From CAZENU01 sp965222125 (GTDB lineage Bacteria; Chloroflexota; Dehalococcoidia; Lucifugimonadales; CAZENU01), in contig CBDCTC010000004.1 of the NCBI GenBank assembly GCA_965222125.1, forward strand, positions 124,001-188,000: 64,000 nt of DNA, in the 5' to 3' direction. This document shows positions 1 through 8,452 of this stretch, in pieces. The stretch's first letter is position 1. The number at the start of each line of letters is the position of its first letter. The notes below the pieces were generated by a model. That model was not told where the DNA came from and did not search any database. It saw only the letters and a list, made by a program, of their open reading frames with translations. Made by a program: the position numbers and the translations under genes.

Positions 1-702
1 AAGTCGCGGTACTGGTCCATCGGAGACCTCGACCACAGCGTGGCCTACCTCGCGCGCGCCTCCTGGGACGCGGACCTCACCGTAGACGATGCCTACGACG
101 ACTACGCCCGCAGCGTGTTCGGTGAAGACTGCCTGCCCGAGATGAGGGAGGCGCTGCGCGTCCTCGAGGAGAACGGCGAGTTCCAGGGAACGGCCATATT
201 CGCGGTCGGCTTCCCGTATCCGAGCCTGATGCGCCGCCACTTCGAGATGCAGCGCAACTTCGCCGGCCGCACCGAGCCGCACGCCGGCCTGCTGAAGAGC
301 CGCGACACGTACGCCGGCCTCGTCAAGCTGCTGGAGGCCGCGCTGCCGAGGTGCCGCGCCCGGGGCAGAAGCAGGCTCGAGTACATGATCGGCCGCGCCA
401 GGACGTGCGCGCTCTTCCTGGAGACGGCGTACACCGTGGAACGGGCCGGCTTCGCCAACAGGGCCGCCGAAGAGGCCAGGGAAGACCGGGACCCCGAAGA
501 GCTCGGCCGCAGGCTGAACGAGACTGCCAGGCTGCTCGAACGGGCGCTCGACCTGGCCCGCGAGACGATCCAAGCGCACGTCGAGATCGTCCGCGACGAG
601 TCGGACGTCGGCCTGCTCGCCGCCATGAACCAGTACATGTACAAGTACCTCGAGGCCCGCTCATACCTGGCAACCCTCGAGGCCACGAGCTGGCACCTGT
701 AG
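1..702 (+). CDS. C-terminal part of an uncharacterised, possibly glycoside-hydrolase-like protein (5' partial)
   Basis: The frame is open from base 1, so the gene starts left of the window; the GTG at 40 is internal. The visible 233 residues are largely helical and Arg/Glu/Ala-rich. An opening segment with DLDHSVAYLARASWD and then DYARSVFGED resembles the helical region after the catalytic barrel in alpha-glucuronidase and hyaluronidase-like hydrolases, where a Tyr/Trp-rich segment precedes a long helical bundle. That match is by general pattern only, and no catalytic residue is in view. The next gene follows closely on the same strand. The coding call is sound; the function is a weak guess. 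Confidence 0.6.
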   Translation, partial: KSRYWSIGDLDHSVAYLARASWDADLTVDDAYDDYARSVFGEDCLPEMREALRVLEENGEFQGTAIFAVGFPYPSLMRRHFEMQRNFAGRTEPHAGLLKSRDTYAGLVKLLEAALPRCRARGRSRLEYMIGRARTCALFLETAYTVERAGFANRAAEEAREDRDPEELGRRLNETARLLERALDLARETIQAHVEIVRDESDVGLLAAMNQYMYKYLEARSYLATLEATSWHL

Positions 703-728
703 CATACCCGCGCGAGCAAAACCCTCTT

Positions 729-1583
729 TTGAAACGGCAGCTGATCACCGACCAGCCCTTTGACCTGGACGCGATCCTGAATGGGACGCAAGATTTCCGC
801 TGGCGTCCGTGGAGAGACGGCTGGCATTCCGGCGTACTGGACGGCAATCTGGTTCACATCAGGCAAGTCGCCCGCGGCGTGGAGTACAGCGCCGCTTCCG
901 ACCTGGACTCTCTGCTGATTTCCTACTTTCGGCTCAACGACGACCTCGGCGCCATCCACGACGACATCTCCCGCCGCGACGACAATATGGCGAGGCTGGT
1001 GAAAGAGTATCCTTGGCTGCGCATCTTGCGGCAACCGGACCCCTGGGAGTGCACGGCGTCCTACATCTGCTCGGCCACCAACAACGTCAGCCGCATCAGC
1101 ACCATCGTGGAGAAAATAGCGGCGGCGCTCGGACGGCGGCTGGAGTTGGACGGCGAGGTGCGCAACACGTTTCCCACGTCGGAGATGGTACTGGAGGCAG
1201 GCGTGGGGGCACTGGAGGAGTTGAACCTGGGCCTCGACCGCCATTCCAAGATAGTCGCCGCCGCCGAGCGGATACGTGACGGCAACCTGGACCCGCGCTA
1301 CCTCGCGGGGCCCGAGGTGTGCTACGCCGAGACGAGGCGGCGGCTGATGGAGTGTTACGGCATCGGAAACAAGATTGCCGACTGCATCGCGCTATTCGGG
1401 CTGGACAAGACGGAGGCGTTCCCGGTGGACAGGTGGGTGGCGAGAGCAGCGGCAGGCTATTTCCCGTGCGGGGAGCAACCCGCCGGCAATCAGTTGGCGA
1501 AGTGGGCGCGGCGCCACTTTGGAGACAATGCCGGCTATGCCAATCAGTTCCTGTTCTTTGGGCAGTTGCATGCCTCCCGGTGA
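729..1583 (+). CDS. OGG1-type 8-oxoguanine DNA glycosylase/AP lyase
   Basis: This protein of about 284 residues matches the OGG1 layout. The N-terminal OGG_N-like part has DFRW near residue 22 and IRQ near 45. It is followed by LRILRQPDPWECTASYICS (98-115) and NNVSRI, corresponding to the OGG1 'LRQDPWECL..FICSSNNNI.RI' segment. The helix-hairpin-helix is GIGNKIADCI (211-220) with the likely Schiff-base Lys215, and the catalytic Asp is in FPVD (Asp234). The family excises 8-oxoguanine opposite C and nicks the strand. No ATG is available; I chose the TTG at 729 because it sits just before the conserved N-terminus and 26 bases after the previous stop. There is no clear ribosome-binding site, so the start is uncertain. 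Confidence 0.82.
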   Translation: MKRQLITDQPFDLDAILNGTQDFRWRPWRDGWHSGVLDGNLVHIRQVARGVEYSAASDLDSLLISYFRLNDDLGAIHDDISRRDDNMARLVKEYPWLRILRQPDPWECTASYICSATNNVSRISTIVEKIAAALGRRLELDGEVRNTFPTSEMVLEAGVGALEELNLGLDRHSKIVAAAERIRDGNLDPRYLAGPEVCYAETRRRLMECYGIGNKIADCIALFGLDKTEAFPVDRWVARAAAGYFPCGEQPAGNQLAKWARRHFGDNAGYANQFLFFGQLHASR

Positions 1584-1673
1584 ACCAGCTCCACGGCGCC
1601 AGACCGGGCAACGCACTGGCGCCCAGCTTCCCTGATACAGTTGCGGAAGCCGCCTAACTTCCGGAGGTGACCC

Positions 1674-2816
1674 ATGGCCCGCGATTCGGTAACTGTGACA
1701 CTCGACGGCGAGGTCGTTGACCGGCTTCCGGCGGAGCGCGTCGTCCTCGACTATCCCGGCCTGACGGCTCGCGGCGAGGCGTGCATGGGCGTCACGAGCG
1801 ACGGCGACGTCTGGGCCGCCGTAGGGTTCAACACCGGGCTGCGCGGCGCCCACGGCCACTTCAACCAGGAGCGGCTGTTTCGCTCCCCGGACGGCGGCCA
1901 CACCTGGGAGAGCAGCCCGATGGCGCCGACGGGCTCCGGCCGGATGTGCGGCTTCACCGTCCTGACCGACGACACCTTCCTGCTGACCGTGGGCCCAGAC
2001 CACGACAGCGAACAGCGCGACGAGCTGCGGGTCTTCGCGTCGTACGACCGCGGCAGGACTTGGGATGGGCCTTCGATCATCGGCGCCGCGCCGTTCGAGC
2101 GCATCGCGGGCTCGTTCGAGTGTATCACCCAGACCAGCTCCGGCGTCGTCCTGCTGCCGGCCGTACGCCAGTCGGGGATCGAGCTCGACGGCCCGAAGGC
2201 GCACCTGGCCTTTCCCTCGACCGACGGCGGCCGGACCTGGGACGAGCCGTACACGACCTTCGACGACGTCTACGAGCCGCACATCTTCCAACTCAGGTCG
2301 GGCAAGCTCCTAGGCGCGTTCCGCTACCAACGCGACTGGCGTCCCGACGACCCGCCGGAGATCGTCGAGACGATGAACGCCGGGCCCAACACGCCCGTCC
2401 CCGGCATCCCCGGCTCAGGCGCCACCGCGTTCAAGCACGTCTTCGTCGGCGACTCAGATGACGACGGCCGCACCTGGCGGGACCTGCGGCCGCTGACGAC
2501 GGGCGACGGCAACCCGGTCGTCTCCTACGGCGAGTGCCACGGCCAGCTCGCGCAGGCGCCCGACGGACGGGTCGTCATGGTCCACGACCGGCGCTACCCC
2601 TACGACGGGGGCGAGGCCCGTGCCAAAGTAAGCGAGGACGAGGGTCTGACCTGGCGGCCCGAGACGTACCACCTGAGCGCCGGCCACGGCTACCCGGCCT
2701 GCGTCGCGCTCGACGACGGCACGCTCGTCACGGTGACCGGGGCAACCCCATACGACGCGCAGTCCAACGTCCTGGGCGACTGGCGGGCCGAGGCAATAGT
2801 CTGGCGCCTACCCTGA
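1674..2816 (+). CDS. BNR/Asp-box beta-propeller, exo-sialidase-like
   Basis: The 380-residue protein carries five Asp-box motifs (S/T-x-D-x-G-x-T-W): SPDGGHTW (71-78), SYDRGRTW (123-130), STDGGRTW (182-189), SDDDGRTW (261-268) and SEDEGLTW (320-327). Their regular spacing is that of a six-bladed sialidase-type propeller. No signal peptide is seen, so it is probably cytoplasmic, unlike many secreted sialidases. The ATG follows a GGAGGTGA Shine-Dalgarno. The Asp-box fold is secure. Substrate is unknown: the family includes sialidases and many uncharacterised propellers. Its place among other sugar-processing genes suggests a carbohydrate role. Confidence 0.85.
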   Translation: MARDSVTVTLDGEVVDRLPAERVVLDYPGLTARGEACMGVTSDGDVWAAVGFNTGLRGAHGHFNQERLFRSPDGGHTWESSPMAPTGSGRMCGFTVLTDDTFLLTVGPDHDSEQRDELRVFASYDRGRTWDGPSIIGAAPFERIAGSFECITQTSSGVVLLPAVRQSGIELDGPKAHLAFPSTDGGRTWDEPYTTFDDVYEPHIFQLRSGKLLGAFRYQRDWRPDDPPEIVETMNAGPNTPVPGIPGSGATAFKHVFVGDSDDDGRTWRDLRPLTTGDGNPVVSYGECHGQLAQAPDGRVVMVHDRRYPYDGGEARAKVSEDEGLTWRPETYHLSAGHGYPACVALDDGTLVTVTGATPYDAQSNVLGDWRAEAIVWRLP

Positions 2817-2851
2817 CGGCGCCGGATGCGTCCAGCAACCTCCATGTCAGC

Positions 2852-2999
2852 AACTGTCCAGAGTTGGAGGGACGAGTGCCCCTTTCCACCCCTGGATGCC
2901 CGCCCCCGCCTCCGCGAGGACAGGCTCTTCGCGGGCACGACGGTAGGGTGTGTCTGCGTCCCGGAGTAGAGTGTAGTCGTCATTCCGGCCCCCGAGCCG
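2852..2999. repeat. Intergenic repeat, family 1, truncated copy A
   Basis: The block opens with AACTGTCCAGAGTTGG, continues through CCCCTGGATGCCCGC and ends at GTCATTCCGGCCCCCGAGCCG. It is near-identical over most of its length to 4192-4380 and shares its start (TGTTCAGA-like) and core with the element at 33783-33944. Its right end runs directly into an IS630-family transposase remnant, so the far terminus is lost. Confidence 0.75.
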
Positions 3000-3281
3000 C
3001 TGATCCGGAACTGGTTCGCCAAGCGGCCCCACTTCCATATTCATTTCATGCCCACCAGCGCCTCCTGGCTGAACCTGGTGGAGCGCTGGTTCGGTCTGCT
3101 CACCGAAAAGCAGTTGCGCCGGGGCGTCCATCAGAGCAGCGCCGAACTGGAGGCTGCCATCTATCGCTACCTGGACGTCACCAACGAAGACCCCAAGCCC
3201 TTGGTATGGACCAAGACCGCTGACCAAATCCTGGCCAGCGTGGCCCGCTTTTGCCACCGTACTTTAGATACAGGACACTAG
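2997..3281 (+). pseudogene. IS630-family transposase remnant (C-terminal end only)
   Basis: The open frame reads IRNWFAKRPHFHIHF, then MPTSASWLNLVERWFGLLTE from the ATG at 3048. This is the hallmark end of the IS630 DDE domain ('H.HFTPTSASWLNLVERWF'), with the third catalytic Glu in NLVERWF. Only about 95 of some 350 residues remain, and the upstream sequence is intergenic repeat rather than transposase. The remnant ends at the point where the oppositely oriented propeller pseudogene is cut off, so insertion of this element probably truncated that gene. Confidence 0.85.
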
Positions 3282-3861
3282 CGGATAGCCGTCGGCATCT
3301 TCCTGCTCATCGAACTTTGTTGGATCAGCCCAGAACCGGTTCTCCACGAAAGCGATCTGCTTGCCGTCGGGCGACCACACCGGGTAGTGTTCGAAGTAGC
3401 CGTCTTGCGTCAGGCGCCGCTCGTCTGTGCCGTCGATCTTCACCGTGGCTATCTCGTAACCGCCTCGGAAGTACTCGCAGGTGGCATAGACGATACGGGA
3501 GCCGTCCGGGGATACGTCGGCATAGAACCCGAAGAGGAATCTGGAGTTATCGGAATAGCCCCCTGGTTCGTAGTCCAGGTCTACGTCAGCCACCTGCAGC
3601 AATCTGGCGCCTTCGATGTCCAGGGTCCAGATGGTGTCGTCGACGTCGAACACGAGATGGGAGCCGTCCGGGGTCCAGTGGAGGAAATGCTCGTGTATAT
3701 TCCCCCATAGGAAACACCGAAGGGGTCGTAGTGCACGGGTAACCCGTGTGCCCCTCACCTAGATCCTGCCAGGGCGCGTCCTGCCCGCACCCATGCGCCG
3801 CCAGGGCCATCAGCATCGCCACTGCCAAGCCCACTACTCGACGGCCGCAGGTTCGTGTCAT
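3264..3861 (-). pseudogene. WD40-like/TolB-type propeller lipoprotein, frameshifted and truncated
   Basis: From the ATG at 3861 a lipoprotein signal is read (MTRTCGRRVVGLAVAMLMAL, lipobox AAHGC), and this frame continues to about 3715. The homologous propeller then continues in another frame with HWTPDGSHLVFDVDDTIW, DVSPDGSRIVYA and VWSPDGKQIAFV, which are typical WD40-like/TolB blades. Joining them needs one frameshift near 3710-3720, where PSVF meets CFLWGN. The 3' end stops at 3264 inside the IS630 junction. So there are two lesions: an internal frameshift and loss of the C-terminus. The intact protein would be an outer-face lipoprotein of unknown ligand. Confidence 0.75.
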
Positions 3862-4743
3862 GGCCGCAACGACTCTCGTTGCAAATCTTCTCGGCGGCAG
3901 TCCCATTAGGAGGCTCTCCCCGTTGTTGACCCTCGGAGCGCCATCCAGTATTCCTCACCATCCTTGCTCACCCTACGCCGTTTACGTCAGGGATTTACCG
4001 AAGACACCTGCAGGTAACTGTATCGTTCTCATTGCTATCAGCTAGCACTTTGCCTGATGCAACGTGCAACTGCCGCCATCTCGAACGTATTTCGTGAAGG
4101 GAAACCCATAGCATTTCAATGCTCCGCAAGACAGTCAATCCCCGTTTGTCGCTTCCCGTCGCGTCGTGGAGGCCACCGTATTGTCGGGCTTGACTGTTCA
4201 GAGTTGATGGGGCGAGTGCCCCACCCCACCCCTGGATGCCCGCCCCCGCCTCCGCGAGGACAGGCTCTTCGCAGGCACGACGGTAGGGTGTGTCTGCCTT
4301 TGCAGAGCCATCGCAGGCTGTATCTGACGCACGAGCAAAGCGTAGTCGTCATTCCGGCCCCTGAGCCGGAATCCAGGGTGGGGAGGTCAGCCTCTATGGC
4401 GTCGCTGCTGCCTACACCCAGCAGGCTGCTGAATGTGGCCTCGAACGGAGTGAGGGGCTTGGCGCAGGGGCGAAAGCGACACGCAGTCGAAGTTGAGGCG
4501 TCCGCCCCAGGTCTTTCGCGTTCCTCAGGACGACAGTGCTTCCGCAGCCCGCCAATGCCGCATCTGGATGTCCGCCAAGGATTTCGAATGCGGGCTCCGC
4601 TGCCGCGCCACGGTCCCGCTCACCAAGACTGAACATCGGCTCCTGGGCGATCCCCAGGGCCGAGCGATAGCGCGGGCGGCCTCCCCGCTAGGTCGTACCA
4701 ACGACGGCCCTACAGTGGGGGACCGGCGGCGGAGATGGAGGCT
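3862..4743. other. Gene-free stretch containing one repeat copy
   Basis: No credible gene is seen in these 880 bases. Open frames here have no recognisable domain and run through repeat sequence. Bases 4192-4380 hold repeat family 1 copy B; nothing else could be assigned. Confidence 0.6.
4192..4380. repeat. Intergenic repeat, family 1, copy B
   Basis: Begins GACTGTTCAGAGTTGATGG, then a block almost identical to 2876-2955 (CCCCTGGATGCCCGC... to GGTAGGGTGTGTCTGC), and ends with an imperfect inverted unit ATTCCGGCCCCTGAGCCGGAAT. Relative to copy A it carries extra sequence of about 30 bases after the GTGTGTCTGC block. Confidence 0.75.
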
Positions 4744-6009
4744 CTATACGAGGTTGGCGCGGTCGACGCGATTGCCGCCTTGGAACACGTCGACGGTATC
4801 GGCGAGCGCGGTGATGTCGCGCGACGGGTCGCCTTCGACGACCAGCACGTCGGCCCGTTTGCCCGGCTCCAGCGTGCCGACGCGGCCGTCGACCCAGCAC
4901 GACCTGGCGGAGTCCGACGTGGCCGAGACGATGGCCTCCATCGGGTTCATCCCGGCGTCGACGTGCGCCTCGACCTCTTTGTGGAACAGGCCCATCGGGT
5001 ACTTGCCCCACGACGAGTCGGAGCCGCAGGCCAGCCGGACGCCCGCTGCCCGCATCCGCTGGATCGCGTCGACGTAGTCGTCCCGGTCGCGGTTGGCGCT
5101 GTCGAACTCGACCTGCTCCGCGGGGGACAGCTCGCCGGCCTCGGCCTTCGCCAGCAGGTCTCGCCGCCGGATGTTCCCGCCGCCCAGGTTGCAGTTCGCC
5201 ATGACGCCCTGCGCGACCATCCGCTCGACCACGTCCTCGCGGTAGACCCAGGAGCCGTCGGGCTCCCGGTGCCGCGCGTGGATGATCGTGTCGATTCCCG
5301 CGTCCAGGCAGTTGAGCATAGCCTGGGACGAGACGCAGTGGGCCGCCGCGTGCCTGCCGAACTTGTGTATCTCGTCGCAGATCGCCGTCAGCTCGTCCAC
5401 GCCGAAGGAGGGCCGCTCCGGTATCGACGTCCTGGTGCTGCCGCCGGTCGCGGTGATCTTGACGAAGTCCGCGCCCTCCTTCACGAGCTGCCGCACCGCC
5501 GCGCGGCACTCGTCCGGGCCGGTCGCCTCGATCCCGAAGTAGCTCAGGTGGCCGCCGATGATGGCGATCGGCCTGCCGGTGAGCACGAGAGTCGGCCCGA
5601 CGGTGATGCCCATCTCGATCGCCTGCCGCAGCATGAAGGTCGTCCGCTGCTTGGCGCCGCAGTCCCGCACGGTCGTCACCCCGGCGTACAGGTGCGCCCT
5701 CGCGTTGCGGGCCGACTGCAGCGTCAGCACCTCGTCGGGCAGGGTCGTCAGGTCGTCGCCGGCCCGGCCGTCGCCCATCCCGTTGAGGTGGACGTGGCAG
5801 TCGACCAGGCCGGGGAGGACGGTCTTGCCGTCGTAGACGAGCTCTTCGACGCTGGCGCCCTCGGGCGGGACGACCGACGCCTCGGAGCCGACCGCAGCGA
5901 TAGTGTCGCCCTGGATCAGCACCGCGCCCCGCTCGAGCGGCGCCGAGCCGCTGCCGTCGATCAGCCGGTCGGCACGGACTAACGTGAAATCATGGTTGCC
6001 GTCGCGCAT
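4744..6009 (-). CDS. Metal-dependent amidohydrolase (imidazolonepropionase/prolidase-like)
   Basis: The 421-residue protein has amidohydrolase-superfamily metal motifs in order: HVH in GLVDCHVHLNG (about 70), a Lys in FVKITATGG, HC in HAAAHC, IIHARH, and a C-terminal Asp in CGSDSSWG. It also has the family's small N- and C-terminal beta segments (GKTVLPGLVD; LEPGKRADVLVVEGDP). Such enzymes hydrolyse amide or ester bonds of cyclic imides, dipeptides or similar substrates. The ATG is preceded by AGGAGGTCGGTACG, a strong Shine-Dalgarno. It stands alone with 730 gene-free bases upstream. The substrate cannot be read from sequence. Confidence 0.9.
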   Translation of the reverse strand: MRDGNHDFTLVRADRLIDGSGSAPLERGAVLIQGDTIAAVGSEASVVPPEGASVEELVYDGKTVLPGLVDCHVHLNGMGDGRAGDDLTTLPDEVLTLQSARNARAHLYAGVTTVRDCGAKQRTTFMLRQAIEMGITVGPTLVLTGRPIAIIGGHLSYFGIEATGPDECRAAVRQLVKEGADFVKITATGGSTRTSIPERPSFGVDELTAICDEIHKFGRHAAAHCVSSQAMLNCLDAGIDTIIHARHREPDGSWVYREDVVERMVAQGVMANCNLGGGNIRRRDLLAKAEAGELSPAEQVEFDSANRDRDDYVDAIQRMRAAGVRLACGSDSSWGKYPMGLFHKEVEAHVDAGMNPMEAIVSATSDSARSCWVDGRVGTLEPGKRADVLVVEGDPSRDITALADTVDVFQGGNRVDRANLV

Positions 6010-6739
6010 CGTACCGACCTCCTGTGCGTGAGCCGCACGCCCATTATGTCACCGGCGCGGTGCGCGGACAACGGCCGAGGGCGGGAAGGGGAGACCACCG
6101 TACAGGGTCTCGACGGCCCAAACGACCCGCTCGCACCGAGCAAGACCAGGTATCTGCACAGGCTTACGGGGTTCCAGACAGCCCGATGATCCTGGGTAGC
6201 GCCATCGATGCACCCCGGCGCATCGGTGGGCTACTCATGGCAATCGGCGTTGTATGGCGACCGCACGGCGGGGAGTCGAAGCGGGAACGGGGCCGCTATT
6301 GACCTTGACCTCTTCGATCTCTCCCCACCCCTGGATTCCGGCCCGGGGGCCGGAATGACGGGTATGCCCCACTCTGGAGACGGACAAGCCTGCCTTCATG
6401 GCTATGCGACGCCCGATTGCCGAGCGTCCCCCGAGCGCCGGTGACCGCCGCACTCCCGGCCACTGGGAGGCGGACCTGATGCTGTTCAGGACATATGGAC
6501 AATCCACCTTCCCGCCTGCGCGGGAATGACGGTTGCAGAGGTCTCGGTGCGCGGGAAGGACGGCTGTGCAAAGGTCTCCCTGCGCGGAAGGACGGTTGTG
6601 CAAAGGTCTCCCTGCGCGGGAATCCAGTGGTTTGGAGGGGGCACCTCCCAACGGCCCACAGCCAGGCGCGCGGATGGTGCGCCGGCCGCGTCCGAGTGAT
6701 AAGCTGAGCGCGCGAACGTCACCGGAGAGAGGGAAAGAC
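6010..6739. other. Gene-free stretch with inverted and tandem repeats
   Basis: No convincing gene is seen. It holds an inverted unit ATTCCGGCCCGGGGGCCGGAAT near 6334-6355 and the tandem repeat at 6517-6612. The open frames seen here are read through repeats. Confidence 0.6.
6517..6612. repeat. Three imperfect tandem units of 31-33 bp
   Basis: The units are 6517-6547, 6548-6580 and 6581-6612. Each starts TGCGCGG(G)AA, contains GACGG, and ends in GCAAAGGTCTCC or a close variant. A fourth partial unit begins at 6613. The same words (GCGGGAATGACGG and GCAAAGGTCT) build the repeats at 8257-8419 and 9725-9990. Confidence 0.8.
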
Positions 6740-8254
6740 ATGGCCCTGATCGACATCGGCTCCAAGAAGCAGCTATTCCTCGACGACTACCTCGTCGAGA
6801 GCATGACCGACGCCAGGAAGGGTGTGAACCCCGCGGTGAAGGTCGACCACAACCCGGTCCTCAGGGCCGAGCGGCCTTGGGAGGGCAACCACATCGCGGG
6901 GGGCAAGGTCATCTACGATGAGGACGAGGGTCTGTTCAAGATGTGGTACAGCGGCACCAACCTGCGCGTCGACCCGGAGAGGAAGACAGGCGGGGCGTGG
7001 GGCATACAACTCCTCGGCGAGGACGAAGCCGTGAAGTGCCTCGCGACGTCCGAAGACGGCATCCACTGGGAGCGGCCCACGCTCGGACTGGTGGAGTTCC
7101 AGGGGTCGAAGGAGAACAACATCCTGCCGCCGGGCGCCATGACCCCGACGTTCAGGGACGCCCACGAAACAGACCCTTCGAAGCGCTACAAGCACCTCAA
7201 CTGGACCAAGGACACCACGGCGCCCATGGTGGGCGACCTCTACTACTCGCCGAACGGGTTCGAGTGGACGCCCTACGAGGGCAACCCGATCATCGACACG
7301 ACGCCGATCATCGGCCGCTGGGGCCCTACCTACTTCATGGGCTGGGACCCCATCCGGCAGACCTACGCCGCCTACGTGGAGAACACTCACCACATGCGGG
7401 GCCCCCTCGGCAAGCGGATCACAGGCCGCGCCGAGAGCCCGGACGCCATTCACTGGAGCGACCCGGAGACCGTCCTGCTGCAGGACGAGCTCGACTACCC
7501 GGACACCGAGTTCTACGAGCTGAACGTGACGCCCTACGAGGGCATGTACCTCGGGATGCTCTGGATATTCCGAACCACAAACCTGACCCATCATCCCGAG
7601 CTGGTCGTCAGCCGCGACGGCGTCCACTTCGAGCGCAACTACCGCGAGCCGTTCGTCTACCGCGGAGGCCGGCGCGTCGACTTCGACCACGACAGCATCT
7701 ACCTGACCGAGGTGGTACCGCACGGTGACAAGGTCCTCTGCTACTACAACGGCACCAACTGCCGCTCGCCGGAGCACATGATCGAGCTGGGCGACGACGC
7801 CACCATGGCCATAGGCCTGGCCGTGTCGCGCCTCGACGGCTTCGTATCCGTGGACAGCGGCAAGGGCTGGATCCAGGGCGACGAAACCGACGACGTGCTC
7901 CGGACGATCACCGGCACCCCGCACCTGGAGCAGGTGTCCCAGGGCCCCCGGTCGTTCGGCCAGCTCGTCACACGCTCCTTCAGCTTCAGCGGCTCTCAGT
8001 TGCACCTGAACTGGACGCGCGCGCCGATCGCGGCCGGACCCGGCCACGGCGAGTTGCGCGTCGAGCTGCTCACCTTCAACCACCGGAAGATCGAGGGCTT
8101 CACCTTCGACGACGCCGACCCGATCTTGGACTCGGGGCTCGACCAGGTCGTCTCGTGGAACGGCGATTCCGACCTGAGCCGCCTCGCCGGCCAGGCGATC
8201 AAGCTCCGCTTCTACCTGAAAAACTCCAAGCTCTACTCGTTCCAGTTCCGATAG
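6740..8254 (+). CDS. Uncharacterised beta-propeller protein of the 'LFLDDYLVES' type (GH32/GH43-like fold)
   Basis: The 504-residue protein starts at an ATG after GGAGAGAGGGAAAGAC. It opens IGSKKQLFLDDYLVES and has KMWYSG, EDGIHWERP and MGWDP, repeated propeller-type motifs of glycosidase-like proteins common in Planctomycetota and related groups, with a C-terminal beta-sandwich (LRVELLTFN...FYLKNSKLYSFQFR). No signal peptide is seen. The frame extends far upstream through repeats, but homology begins only here. A paralogue lies at 13331-14695 on the other strand. Function is unassigned; a role on sugars is inferred from fold type and the neighbouring enolase-superfamily dehydratase. Confidence 0.85.
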   Translation: MALIDIGSKKQLFLDDYLVESMTDARKGVNPAVKVDHNPVLRAERPWEGNHIAGGKVIYDEDEGLFKMWYSGTNLRVDPERKTGGAWGIQLLGEDEAVKCLATSEDGIHWERPTLGLVEFQGSKENNILPPGAMTPTFRDAHETDPSKRYKHLNWTKDTTAPMVGDLYYSPNGFEWTPYEGNPIIDTTPIIGRWGPTYFMGWDPIRQTYAAYVENTHHMRGPLGKRITGRAESPDAIHWSDPETVLLQDELDYPDTEFYELNVTPYEGMYLGMLWIFRTTNLTHHPELVVSRDGVHFERNYREPFVYRGGRRVDFDHDSIYLTEVVPHGDKVLCYYNGTNCRSPEHMIELGDDATMAIGLAVSRLDGFVSVDSGKGWIQGDETDDVLRTITGTPHLEQVSQGPRSFGQLVTRSFSFSGSQLHLNWTRAPIAAGPGHGELRVELLTFNHRKIEGFTFDDADPILDSGLDQVVSWNGDSDLSRLAGQAIKLRFYLKNSKLYSFQFR

Positions 8255-8256
8255 GG

Positions 8257-8419
8257 AGACCTTTGCATAACCGTCATTCCCGCGCAGAGCCTGCCCTCGT
8301 GAAGACGGGGGCGAGAATCCAGGGCAAGGGGTGGGGATGGGTTCCCGTCTCCACGGGAACGACGGGCGGAGGCGCCGCACCTTCACTATTACTCCCGCGA
8401 GGGGGTTACGCAAAGGTCT
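8257..8419. mobile_element. MITE-like element, family 2, with 14-bp terminal inverted repeats
   Basis: AGACCTTTGCATAA at 8257-8270 is matched inverted by TTACGCAAAGGTCT at 8406-8419 (13 of 14 positions). Inside are CCGTCATTCCCGCG and the hairpin GGTTCCCGTCTCCACGGGAAC. It is 163 bp long, has no open frame of its own, and starts two bases after the preceding stop codon. Related sequence recurs at 9725-9990. Confidence 0.75.
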
Positions 8420-8452
8420 GATAGGCGGGAACGACATGGGAGGATCGCCCGG

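Noticed and set aside
102..1244. Long minus-strand open frame of 380 codons
   Set aside because: It is antisense to two supported genes and exists because of high GC content.
4057..4632. 191-residue plus-strand frame
   Set aside because: It runs through repeat copy B and shows no coding pattern or domain.
6517..6612. Tandem repeats as a CRISPR array
   Set aside because: Units are contiguous without unique spacers and vary in sequence; no cas gene is present.
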